In this document: positions 6,434 to 14,372 of the stretch, piece by piece
Layout of the letters: every line of letters begins with the position of its first letter
Position numbering within the stretch: position 1 is the stretch's first letter
Assembly: GCA_003140705.1 (NCBI GenBank)
Contig: PLKU01000219.1
Location: forward strand, 26,284-41,345
Direction: 5' to 3'
Length of the DNA: 15,062 nt
Source: Acidobacteriaceae bacterium
GTDB lineage: Bacteria > Acidobacteriota > Terriglobia > Terriglobales > Acidobacteriaceae
Made by a program: the position numbers and the translations under genes
The notes under the pieces: model-generated
Told to the model about the DNA's origin: nothing
What the model saw: only the letters and a program-made list of their open reading frames with translations
The model's database searches: none

Positions 6434-8212
6434 ATGGATCTTGTGCGAAAAGATTGCCATGCGCCTTGCATGGTGTGGCTTTCGCAGGTCGTGTCGACCT
6501 GCGCGTTGTTCCTGGCCCTGGCGCTGGCGAGCGTTCAGTATAGCGCAAAAGCGCAGGAATCCACGCAGCCTGCGTCAAATCAAACGGCGACGGTTCACGG
6601 CGTCGTTCTGAGTACGGTTGACCAGAAGCCCATCCTGGCGCGCTTATCACATTGATGGATAGCCGTTGCACGATGCCCACCGATGACAAGGGCCAATTCG
6701 CGTTTAGCGGCGTGCCCTTCGGTTCGGAAAGCGTGAGTGTAAAGAAGCCTGGATTCATTTGTATGTTGATGCGGTTACGCCCACAGCCGAAGTGCTTTCA
6801 GCAGGTAGATGTTCTTGCGAGCGATATCCAGGTGGCCCTGACCATGACGCCGCAGGCCATCGTCACCGGGCGAATTGTGGACCAGGCGGGCAAGCCGGTG
6901 GAAAACCTACACCTGAATCTTATGCAAAAGGAGAACTTGGACGGCCACGAAACGTGACGGGTTCTTGGCCAGAGCCTCACGATGACGAGCGCCGACGGCA
7001 TCTTTCGGATAACGAATCTGGAAGCTGGCAGCTACCTTATGCAAACTTTGAATACGGTCGATCCTCAGGTAGGAGGCGGGGAGACCGATCGCGGTTACGC
7101 AGCCACGTTTTTTCCGGGTAAGACCAACCTCAGCGATGCGAAGCCAATTCGGGTTCACCCCGGCGAAGAGTTCAAGGCCGATCTCAGCGTGGGCACGAGA
7201 AGTTCCAGCTCGTAACCGTCTCCTTTGCGTGGGATCATGCGTGGAGTCCGGGAACCCTGCTTGGGGTCTATCCAGCTTTGGGAATCAAGATTACCTAACA
7301 TCGATGTGGGACGACACTCATCGTCTCATTCGCCGATATGTCCCGACCGGAAACTACAAGATAGGATTCGCTATCTATCCACCGACCGATCCGAAAAACG
7401 GGGAACTCTTACCTTGGCCCAATGGGACTAAGCAGCCTTACAGCGGTTCAGTGGAGTTCACAGTGAAAGATCAGCCGGTTGCGCTGACTGGGATTCCGTC
7501 GCAACAGCCGATCACTATCCCTCTGCACATTCGCGCGGAGCTTACCCAACAGGAAAAGCGCAAAGCCGCGCTATCGCAATATGAAGCTTATCGTGCCCCT
7601 CAAGCCTCCTTCGAGCTTTCGGACGGACAGGTTCAGTTCAATAATCGGGTTTTCTGGCAAGCGGACCGGGGACCTTCGGATCTCGAGTTTAAAGACATCC
7701 CTCCGGGCCGTTACACCCGTTGCGATTTCAGCGTTTCAGGGCGCTTACGTTGCATCCTTCACGTGCGGCGGCATCAACCTGCTTCGCGAGCCTCTCCTGG
7801 TGGGCCCGGCGTACCTATCTGTTCCATTGAGGCCGTGGTTCGCGACGACAGCGCCTCTCTCGAGGTTGGTTTCACGCCTCAGGCTATCGCTCAAATGACC
7901 GCAGCCAATGTAACCGTCACCGATCTTGCCTTGATCCCGGTCGAGAATCTGCTGGATCTCCCCTACTCGGCAGGTGTATGGCGAGGTTCTGAGCCCAAGA
8001 AAGTCACGATTCCACCGGGGACGTATCTCGCATTTCTATTCGATGGAAGAGCCATCGCATGGCGCGACCCCGAGATGCGGAAGCAACTGATGAGCCTCGG
8101 AACGCTGGTTACTCTAGCGCCGGGAGACAGTAAGCCTCTTCTGCTCGACTGGCGGCCTGAGCTGAACGCTTCTGAAGCGACGGTCGTCGCCCACGGCCGC
8201 GTTTTGCCGTAA
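6434..8212 (+). pseudogene. Decayed gene for a secreted carboxypeptidase-regulatory-like (Ig-fold/CNA-B type) protein
   Basis: No single frame spans this region, but fragments in different frames join into one protein of about 590 residues. Frame of 6434: N-terminus with signal-like helix (WLSQVVSTCALFLALALAS) and TVHGVVLSTVDQKPIL, a carboxypeptidase-regulatory-like strand. Near 6637 the frame slips by one (a G seems lost), giving GALITLMDSR, then DDKGQFAFSGVPFGSESVSV and VTGRIVDQAGKPVENLHLNL. A TGA stops this frame at 6955-6957, yet it continues with SADGIFRITNLEAGSYLMQT. Near 7192-7200 the sensible frame changes again (KFQLVTVSFAWDHAWSPGTL, to about 7280). It changes once more to GNQDYLTSMWDD, which runs to the TAA at 8210-8212. 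A compensating pair near 7720 and 7805 hides GAYVASFTCGGINLLREPLL in a third frame. Family members are extracellular with repeated beta-sandwich domains. It is the only plus-strand gene in the window. Assembly error is the alternative to real decay. Confidence 0.82.
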
Positions 8213-8266
8213 ACGCTTGCCATCCGATCCAGGCCAATATGAAACCCGGTAATCACTCAAACGGTC

Positions 8267-8306
8267 TTCTGCGCATCGACGGCTGGGATGTCGTCAATGC
8301 GCAGAA
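8267..8306. terminator. Long hairpin between convergent ftsK and the broken gene
   Basis: TTCTGCGCAT (8267-8276) and ATGCGCAGAA (8297-8306) are perfect inverted arms. After one mismatch, GACGGC and GTCGTC (8278-8283, 8290-8295) extend the stem, with one G-U pair, around a 6-base loop, making a stem of about 17 positions. It is 13 bases past the ftsK stop on the minus strand and 54 bases past the pseudogene stop on the plus strand. It is therefore placed to end both transcripts. Neither side has a long U-run, so Rho-dependent or processing roles are also possible. Confidence 0.5.
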
Positions 8307-8319
8307 TGACAACTTTCAA

Positions 8320-10899
8320 TTATTGATTCACCGCCGCCACTTCGTGCAGCCATCCCGGAGCCTTCAGCAGCTCGCGAGGACGGCTTCCGTCGGCAGGCCC
8401 TACCAATCCATCGCGCTCCATCAGGTCGATCAGGTGCGCGGCGCGGCCGTAACCAATCCTCAGCCGCCGTTGCAACAGCGACGTGCTCGCCTTCCCAAAC
8501 TCGAAGACCAGCCGGACGGCGTCGTCGAACATCACGTCGTTCTCCTCTGGATCGGGGTTCGAACCGTCGCCGGCAGGTCGCTCATCGCGCGGCGACTCAA
8601 GGAATCCTTCAACGTACTCGGCCTGGCCCTGGTCCTTCCAGAACGCAACCACGGCAGCCGTCTCTTTCTCGCTCACATAAGGCGCATGCAGCCGCATCAG
8701 TCGGCTCGTTCCCGGCGGCAGAAACAGCATGTCGCCGCGCCCCAGCAGAGCCTCTGCTCCGTTGGTGTCGAGAATCGTTCGCGAGTCCACCTTGGTCGCC
8801 AGCCTGAAGCTGATTCTCGTCGGCACATTGGCCTTGATCAGCCCCGTGATCACGTCCACTGAAGGCCGCTGCGTGGCCAGGATCAGATGAATGCCAACCG
8901 CGCGCGCCATTTGCGCCAGCCGCGTGATCGACTCTTCAACATTCGCCCGGTCGAGCATCATCAGATCGGCCAACTCATCGATGATGATCACGATGAACGG
9001 CAGTGGCTCGTTGTCCTCACCATCGTCGAACAGCGACGGCATGGTGCTCTCAAACAGCTTGTTGTACTGCTCAATGTTGCGCACGCTGCGGCTCGCCAGC
9101 AGTTTCAGCCGCCGTTCCATCTCTCGTACGGCATTGCGCAGCGCGTTCGCCGCCAGCTTCGGCTCCGTGATGATCGGCGTGAACAGGTGCGGAATGCCCT
9201 CGTACATGCCCAGTTCCACGCGCTTCGGATCCACTAGGATCAGCCGCACCTGCGCCGGCGTTGTGCGGAACAGCAAACTCATGATCATCGCGTTGATCGC
9301 GACAGACTTGCCGCTTCCCGTAGACCCGGCAATCAAAACGTGCGGCATCGACGCCAGGTCGGCTGTCACGATCCGCCCGTTGATGTCCTTGCCCATGGCC
9401 AGCGTCAGCCGCGACTTCGATTTTGCGAACGTCTCTGACTCCAGCACGTCGCGCAGGTGGATCGTCTCCCGCTCGTGATTCGGAACCTGGATGCCCACCG
9501 TGCTCTTGCCGGCCATCCGCTCAATCAGAATGCTCTCGGCGCGCATCGCCAGGCACAGGTCGTCGGCCAAGCCCGTCACGCGCGAATACTTCACGCCGGC
9601 TTCGGGTTTGAACTCGTACGTCGTGACCATCGGCCCGGGGTTGATCTGCACCACCTGCCCACGGACGTCGAACTCGCCGCATTTTTCAACCAGCACCTTC
9701 GCTTCTTCGCGAAGCTCATCTTCACGCACCTGCTGCGGACCCTCGCCCACGTTCAGCAACGTGCTCGGAGGCAGCTTGAAGCCGCTCATATTCTTCGGCG
9801 CAACCGTAGCGTGCCGCATCTCCGCATCGGCGCGGTTGTGGATTGTGATTTCTGTTCGTTCGGGAGCCGCCGGCGCGGGCATCGGATCAAAGTTGAAAGC
9901 CTCGGGGCGGTCCACCGCGGCGCGAGGCCGTAGCGGTTCCGGTTGAATGGGACGCGCCTGCATCCGTCCGTCCTGCGCATAAGCAGACGCAGGCACCGTG
10001 TGAATCGCACTCGAAGCAGGTTCCCAAATACTCGTTCTCCGCACTCCAGCAGGCATGGGCGCCTGCATGGGTGCCAGGCCCTCGTCGACCTGCATCGCCG
10101 CGCGCTGGTAGGCCGGAATCTCGTCCAGCGGATCAACCTCTTCATGCTTGCGGCGGAAGAAGCTGAAGAAGCTCTTGCGCGGCTTCCAACCCGACGACGC
10201 AGTCCGATCGGTCGAAGCTCCGGCCGCGCCCTGCACAGAGACGGGCTCGGGTTCCATCTCGCCATCCATTGCATTCTGTTCTGCGCGTTCCTCGCGCCAG
10301 TTCCGCCAGCGATCGTGCAGTGAGACAGCGTGAATCCACCGATTCTGTAGATTCTCGGCGACCACCCAGAAGCTCACGGCACTCGCAAAGTAAAGTCCGG
10401 TTCCAGCCAGCACAGCAGCCACCAGCCACGCGCCCTGGGTGTTCAGGTAGGTCACCAAAAGCCCGGACATCAGCCGGCCCACAACCCCCTCGATGGGCAG
10501 CACATGCAGCCACCGCCAGTGCCACGGCACCAAGCCAAAAACCGTAGGCACAAAAAGCAACGCAAGCAGCGTGCCCGTCCAGCGCAGCCATGGCGAGCCG
10601 CCCGGCCGCGAATGCATCCAGGTCCACCCAATCCCGCCCAGCCACAGCGGAAGAAAGAACGCGGTGAATCCCAGCGATTGCAGCAGCATGTCGCCCAGCC
10701 ATGCACCCCACAGCCCAACCCAGTTGCGCACAGCATGAGGCGCGGCCATGTCCGTGGCCGTGTTCAACGACGGGTCAGATGGATGGTAGGTTGCAAGCGA
10801 AAGAAACAGCAGCAGCGAGACCAGCAAAAGCACGAGCCCCAGAAATACATTCAGGGGGCGGCTCCGGGTAGGGGATAGAACAATGCGAATGGGTTTCAT
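8320..10899 (-). CDS. ftsK: DNA translocase FtsK/SpoIIIE family
   Basis: The 859-residue protein is an inner-membrane ATP-driven DNA pump that clears and aligns chromosome termini at the division septum. N-terminal membrane helices lie at about 17-36, 65-95, 105-125 and 155-181. A Pro/Ala-rich linker (about 200-370) follows. The motor has an alpha region (about 391-475) and a RecA-like beta region (about 480-750). Walker A is GSTGSGKS at 525-532 and Walker B is IVIIIDELADLM with D641-E642; ILVDPKRVEL and LILATQRPSVDVITG are further FtsK signatures. The C-terminal gamma winged helix (about 788-848) has LLQRRLRIGYGRAAHLIDLM, which in the family reads KOPS/SRS sequences and contacts XerD. All key residues look intact. 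The start ATG has GGGAG ten bases upstream. It lies 209 bases downstream of uppP and probably has its own promoter. Confidence 0.97.
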   Translation of the reverse strand: MKPIRIVLSPTRSRPLNVFLGLVLLLVSLLLFLSLATYHPSDPSLNTATDMAAPHAVRNWVGLWGAWLGDMLLQSLGFTAFFLPLWLGGIGWTWMHSRPGGSPWLRWTGTLLALLFVPTVFGLVPWHWRWLHVLPIEGVVGRLMSGLLVTYLNTQGAWLVAAVLAGTGLYFASAVSFWVVAENLQNRWIHAVSLHDRWRNWREERAEQNAMDGEMEPEPVSVQGAAGASTDRTASSGWKPRKSFFSFFRRKHEEVDPLDEIPAYQRAAMQVDEGLAPMQAPMPAGVRRTSIWEPASSAIHTVPASAYAQDGRMQARPIQPEPLRPRAAVDRPEAFNFDPMPAPAAPERTEITIHNRADAEMRHATVAPKNMSGFKLPPSTLLNVGEGPQQVREDELREEAKVLVEKCGEFDVRGQVVQINPGPMVTTYEFKPEAGVKYSRVTGLADDLCLAMRAESILIERMAGKSTVGIQVPNHERETIHLRDVLESETFAKSKSRLTLAMGKDINGRIVTADLASMPHVLIAGSTGSGKSVAINAMIMSLLFRTTPAQVRLILVDPKRVELGMYEGIPHLFTPIITEPKLAANALRNAVREMERRLKLLASRSVRNIEQYNKLFESTMPSLFDDGEDNEPLPFIVIIIDELADLMMLDRANVEESITRLAQMARAVGIHLILATQRPSVDVITGLIKANVPTRISFRLATKVDSRTILDTNGAEALLGRGDMLFLPPGTSRLMRLHAPYVSEKETAAVVAFWKDQGQAEYVEGFLESPRDERPAGDGSNPDPEENDVMFDDAVRLVFEFGKASTSLLQRRLRIGYGRAAHLIDLMERDGLVGPADGSRPRELLKAPGWLHEVAAVNQ

Positions 10900-11027
10900 C
10901 GATGGCGCGCTCCCGCTCTTTTGCCGCTCCGGAACCGGCCGCGAGTCAGCTGGACGAACGGGCGCGGAGTCCCAGAGCAGCTTTTATTATCCGTGGGAGG
11001 GAATGGGATTTTGGGCAAAAGTGGCAG

Positions 11028-11051
11028 GGGGGAACCACGGTGTGGACCCCC
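11028..11051 (-). terminator. GC-rich hairpin between uppP and ftsK (weak terminator candidate)
   Basis: GGGGG (11028-11032) pairs with CCCCC (11047-11051), and CCAC (11035-11038) pairs with GTGG (11042-11045), separated by a small internal loop and closed by three bases. It lies about 57 bases past the uppP stop. The following minus-strand sequence has only a short T4 run about eight bases on, so termination efficiency is doubtful. Confidence 0.28.
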
Positions 11052-11108
11052 GCCGGCCCGCCATTCAGCAGACCAGCTTGCGCAGCAGATTCAGCCTGTG
11101 ACCGGCGC

Positions 11109-11990
11109 TCAGCTTCCGAAGATCCTCGCTCCCCAGATCAGCAGCACGCCACCCAGCAAAATCCGGTAAATCGCGAACACCGTAAACCCGTGCTTGCGCA
11201 CCCAGAACAGGAACCACTCCACCACGCCAAGTGCCACAAAGAACGACACCGCGATCCCGATCAGCAGCACGATCCACTTTTCCGGGTCCATCGTCACATG
11301 GGCGGCTGCGGTTCCGGCCGCTAGCGCAGCCTTGCTGGGGTGCAATTCCTTCAACAGGTCCCAGCAGGTCGCCGCGATCATCGTCGGAATCGACAGCAGA
11401 AAGCTGAATTCCAGCGCCGCGGGCCGGTCGAGACCTACCAACTGCCCAGACGCAATGGTCGACATCGAACGCGAGGTTCCAGGGAAAATGGCTGAAAGCG
11501 TCTGGCAGAGTCCAATCCAGATGGCCTGAACCAAGGTCATCTCCTCAACATGGTTGGTGTTCGGATCGCTGCGATCTGACCAGACATCGACGCCCCACAT
11601 CACGGTCCCGCCCAGAAGCAGGGCAATGGCCATCACCTGGATGCTGCCCAGGTTCTTCTCGCTCCATTTGTGCAGCAGCAGCGCCGGAACTGACGTAACC
11701 CCAAAAGCGATCAAAGTCAGCGAGATGGGATGATTGAGCCAGGTGCGGTCGCCACTTTCACCCTTGGGAAAAGTCCGCATAAACTCGACGATCCGCGCCA
11801 GAAACAGGAGGCACAAGGCCAGAATGGCCCCCAGCTGAATCACGATCGTGTACATCTTCCAGTACGCATCATCCAGCGGAATCTTCATCAGCGCTTCGGT
11901 AATGCGCAGGTGCGCCGTCGAACTGACAGGTAAAAACTCGGTCAAGCCTTCAACGATGCCTAAAAGGACAGACTGAAGATAGGGGTTCAA
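11109..11990 (-). CDS. uppP: Undecaprenyl-diphosphate phosphatase (UppP/BacA)
   Basis: This 293-residue inner-membrane enzyme removes a phosphate from undecaprenyl pyrophosphate, recycling the lipid carrier for peptidoglycan and other envelope polymers. Overproduction is known to give bacitracin resistance. Both family signatures are intact: the (E/Q)xxxE region GIVEGLTEFLPVSSTAHL (11-28, with E14 and E18) and PGTSRSMST (170-178, with R174). The hydrophobic profile fits the usual multi-helix inverted-repeat topology. The start is TTG. It is convincing because GGAGG lies four bases upstream, the family normally begins 10-12 residues before EGLTE, and no in-frame ATG is available before that motif. 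A spaced inverted repeat lies in the leader (12038-12093). The upstream neighbour is the SH3/TPR secreted protein, 199 bases away. Confidence 0.97.
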   Translation of the reverse strand: MNPYLQSVLLGIVEGLTEFLPVSSTAHLRITEALMKIPLDDAYWKMYTIVIQLGAILALCLLFLARIVEFMRTFPKGESGDRTWLNHPISLTLIAFGVTSVPALLLHKWSEKNLGSIQVMAIALLLGGTVMWGVDVWSDRSDPNTNHVEEMTLVQAIWIGLCQTLSAIFPGTSRSMSTIASGQLVGLDRPAALEFSFLLSIPTMIAATCWDLLKELHPSKAALAAGTAAAHVTMDPEKWIVLLIGIAVSFFVALGVVEWFLFWVRKHGFTVFAIYRILLGGVLLIWGARIFGS

Positions 11991-11994
11991 GAAG

Positions 11995-11999
11995 CCTCC
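11995..11999 (-). promoter_or_regulatory. Shine-Dalgarno GGAGG that fixes the TTG start of uppP
   Basis: Read on the minus strand, TGGAGG is followed by CTTC and then TTG. The match to the 16S anti-Shine-Dalgarno is strong and the 4-base spacing is short but workable. This decides the uncommon TTG start of uppP. Confidence 0.65.
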
Positions 12000-12037
12000 A
12001 GATTGCTGGTTGGAGCGATTCTTCCGTTCACGTTGAA

Positions 12038-12093
12038 GGCTGCGGAAAAAGGGCCGAAGTCTGATTGAAATCCATTAGAAGAATACCGCAGCC
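12038..12093. repeat. Spaced perfect 8-bp inverted repeat in the uppP leader
   Basis: GGCTGCGG (12038-12045) and CCGCAGCC (12086-12093) are perfect inverted arms separated by 40 bases, 48 bases upstream of the uppP start. In RNA they could close a large stem-loop; in DNA they could be two half-sites for a regulator. Chance is possible in such GC-rich sequence. Confidence 0.35.
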
Positions 12094-12189
12094 GCTCAAA
12101 CCCGCACAGATAACGAAAGATTCCTGTACACGCGGAAGAACCCCCGCCTTCCATCCCAACGCTGAATTGGAAAAGAGTTTTCTCGGAAC

Positions 12190-13206
12190 CTAGTCGCGGT
12201 CAATGCCGTAAACCGGCACGCCTTCATCCAGCTTGTAAACCAGCGCCAATGCCCGCGCAGTGTAGTCCGACTGGGGAAACTTGTCCTTCATCCGTGCGGC
12301 CAGGTCCTTCGCGTGGCCGTGGGCCTCATCCGCCTTCTTGTCGCTGCCGTCGGCAGAGTACATATCCACCAGTACCGCCTGGCGATAGACGGCCTGGTAA
12401 AGCGCCTGCGCCGCCCGCGGTCCGTCAGAATACTCGGCGGCGTACTTCTCGTAGATCTCTGCTTCCTTCTCCGGGCACTTGGGCGAGCCCTGCCAGTCGC
12501 CACAGAGTTTGTTGTCAATCAGCTCAAAGGCAGCCAGATCCCCCTGCCGGCTGTGAGGATAGAGCTTCACCACCTTCTTCATCTCCTCTTCGTCCATCTG
12601 GTCCCGCATGTAGGGATCTCTCTCCTTCGCGGAGGGACGGTTTGCCGCATCAGCCTTTTGCAGTTGCCACAGGATGTCCGCCGCCCGCCACGCAGCTTCC
12701 GGCACCAGCGGAGAGTTGGGGAACATCTCCACGATCCGTCGATACAGCAGCCGCGCGCTCTTCGCAGCAATCGCCGGTCCGCGCGGATCAGAGGCCAGCG
12801 ACTCCTGGTTGGCCGCCTCGCCCATCAGAATCTGGTCGCCGTTCGCCTTCGTCTCCTCAACAATGCCTCTTGCCTGCACCCACCCAGAGATGGGCGGCGG
12901 GGTCTCATCGGTGCCGATCAGCGGCGCATCCTTGTCGCGCGATTCCTCAATGTCGGTATTGGCGTAGACGCGCATCCACGGGCCGTTCTTCTCGGCAACC
13001 ACCAATTCCCGTCCAATCTGGGCGCGATCCAGTTTCTGTGAGCCAATGTCCGGTGCCACGTAGATCCACGTAACGCGCAGCGCGGTCGCGCGCGGGCCGG
13101 CCATCGGCTTAATCGGCTGCTGAGGCTTCTTGTCACCTAGCGCCGGGAGAGCGGCGCAAAGGACGGACAGGACTACGAGGAGGGGCGCGATGGTGCGTGT
13201 TTTCAT
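12190..13206 (-). CDS. Secreted SH3-like / TPR-like repeat protein, function unknown
   Basis: From the ATG at 13206 the protein has 338 residues; an in-frame ATG at 13218 would add four. Neither start has a clear ribosome site, and MKTRTIAPLLVVLSVLCAALPALG is the better signal peptide. There is no lipobox, so the protein is probably periplasmic. Residues about 38-118 resemble a bacterial SH3 (SH3b) domain: TALRVTWIYVAPDIGSQKLD, ELVVAEKNGPWMRVYA and ISGWVQARGIV give the start, middle and end strands. The rest (about 142-325) is helical, with TPR-like pairs such as AKSARLLYRRIVEMFPNSPL and EIYEKYAAEYSDGPRAAQAL, like BamD/YbgF-type proteins. The mature protein has just two cysteines (C235, C244), a likely disulfide. 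Location beside uppP suggests an envelope role, but this is inference. It lies about 60 bases downstream of the ammonia-lyase gene. Confidence 0.78.
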   Translation of the reverse strand: MKTRTIAPLLVVLSVLCAALPALGDKKPQQPIKPMAGPRATALRVTWIYVAPDIGSQKLDRAQIGRELVVAEKNGPWMRVYANTDIEESRDKDAPLIGTDETPPPISGWVQARGIVEETKANGDQILMGEAANQESLASDPRGPAIAAKSARLLYRRIVEMFPNSPLVPEAAWRAADILWQLQKADAANRPSAKERDPYMRDQMDEEEMKKVVKLYPHSRQGDLAAFELIDNKLCGDWQGSPKCPEKEAEIYEKYAAEYSDGPRAAQALYQAVYRQAVLVDMYSADGSDKKADEAHGHAKDLAARMKDKFPQSDYTARALALVYKLDEGVPVYGIDRD

Positions 13207-13265
13207 CACGAAAACCATGATAGTGGAACGACGTTCGGCGGTGTGCGACGTGAGCAGGGCAGGGG

Positions 13266-14255
13266 TCAGCCTTCAGTGAGGATCTCCGCCAACTGCGCCG
13301 AATCCACATTCCCGCCGCTCACCACCGACACCGCCTTCCTGTACGCCGGTAGTTCGCCGGCATGGAATAGCAGCGCCGCCGTAGCCACCGCCCCGCTAGG
13401 CTCCGGCAGTAGCCGCGTCGCAGCCACAATCGCCCGCATCGCGGCCTTGATCTCGGCTTCCGTCACCGTGATCACGCCGTCCACAAATGCCTGGATATGC
13501 GCAAAGTTGCGCTCGCCCACGCTCTGTGTCCGCAACCCATCCGCAATCGTCCTGCTGGTCAGCTCCGCCGGCCACGTCACAATTGCGCCGCTGCGAAAGC
13601 TTTCCGCTGTGTCGCCCGCCAACTCCGGTTCAATGCCGAAGACCTTGGCCTGCGGTCGCAGCAATTTCACCGCCGTCGCCACACCGCTCAGCAGCCCTCC
13701 GCCGGACACCGGAGCCAAGACCAGGTCCACATCCGGCAACGCCTCCACAATCTCCAGCCCGCAGGTAGCCTGCCCGGCAATGATCTGCTCGTCGTCGTAA
13801 GGCGGAATCACAACATACCCGTGCTCGCGCACCAGCTCGTCAGACTTTGCCAGCCGCTCGCTTGACGCAAGCCCCACGTCCACCACCTCCGCGCCCAGGG
13901 CCAGCGTCGCCGCGCGCTTGATCGCCGGTGCATTCGAAGGCATCACGATCACCGCCTTCGCGCCCACCTCACGCGCCGCATAAGCCACGCCCTGCGCATG
14001 GTTGCCGCTGGAGTAGGTAATCACCCCGCGCGCAATCTGCTCCGCGCTCAGCTGAAGAATCTTGTTTGAGGCCCCACGGATCTTGAACGCCCCAATAGGC
14101 TGCAGGCTCTCCGCCTTCAGATAGATTTCCTTGTCCGTCCCAAACCCAGACAGCCCAGGAAACTGCGCCCGCACCAACGGCGTTTTGTAAGCAATCTGCG
14201 CAATACGCCCCGCCGCAGCGCGAATATCAGCGATGGTGACAAGCTGGCTCTGCAT
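13266..14255 (-). CDS. PLP-dependent threonine ammonia-lyase / serine racemase-type enzyme
   Basis: The 329-residue protein is a fold-type II PLP enzyme expected to convert threonine to 2-oxobutanoate and ammonia, or to racemise/dehydrate serine, in the cytosol. Visible motifs are the PLP lysine K58 in GAFKIRGA, the substrate loop SSGNHAQG (82-89), the phosphate-binding SGGGLLSG (184-191) and the C-terminal SGGN (313-316). The chain ends there with no ACT regulatory domain. It is therefore the short catabolic/TdcB-serine-racemase type, not the long isoleucine-feedback IlvA; ilvA or tdcB would be a guess. The start is fixed: an in-frame TAA stands two codons before the ATG. No Shine-Dalgarno precedes it, while GATAAT ends six bases upstream, hinting at a leaderless mRNA. 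RNase J lies 117 bases upstream on the same strand. Confidence 0.92.
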   Translation of the reverse strand: MQSQLVTIADIRAAAGRIAQIAYKTPLVRAQFPGLSGFGTDKEIYLKAESLQPIGAFKIRGASNKILQLSAEQIARGVITYSSGNHAQGVAYAAREVGAKAVIVMPSNAPAIKRAATLALGAEVVDVGLASSERLAKSDELVREHGYVVIPPYDDEQIIAGQATCGLEIVEALPDVDLVLAPVSGGGLLSGVATAVKLLRPQAKVFGIEPELAGDTAESFRSGAIVTWPAELTSRTIADGLRTQSVGERNFAHIQAFVDGVITVTEAEIKAAMRAIVAATRLLPEPSGAVATAALLFHAGELPAYRKAVSVVSGGNVDSAQLAEILTEG

Positions 14256-14261
14256 TGGTTA

Positions 14262-14267
14262 ATTATC
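14262..14267 (-). promoter_or_regulatory. Possible -10 element giving a leaderless threonine ammonia-lyase mRNA
   Basis: On the minus strand GATAAT (five of six bases of the -10 consensus) is followed by TAACCA and then the ATG. A start site seven bases beyond the -10 would fall on the A of ATG. No -35 match is evident, and the coding start lacks a ribosome site. Confidence 0.4.
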
Positions 14268-14372
14268 GGTCAGGTGTTTGGGTTCCCGCTTCCGCGACAG
14301 TAAGAAGCCACAAGAATGGGGTGCTCGGAGCGTATGAGGCCCTGAGCGTGTGACGGGGGCGTACAGCAGTCC

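Noticed and set aside
6434..8212. Programmed ribosomal frameshifting as the explanation for the broken gene.
   Set aside because: There are too many changes of frame, in both directions, plus an in-frame TGA, and no slippery heptamer or stimulatory structure stood out at the breaks.
8239..9946. Several long open plus-strand frames opposite ftsK (for example 8239-8862 and 8891-9478).
   Set aside because: They lie wholly antisense to an intact, strongly conserved ftsK, have low-complexity Arg/Ser/Ala-rich translations, and are expected from high GC at third codon positions.
12249..13073. A 274-codon open frame on the plus strand opposite the SH3/TPR gene.
   Set aside because: Its translation is Pro/Ser/Arg-rich with no domain pattern, whereas the opposite strand encodes a clear secreted protein; it is a compositional shadow.
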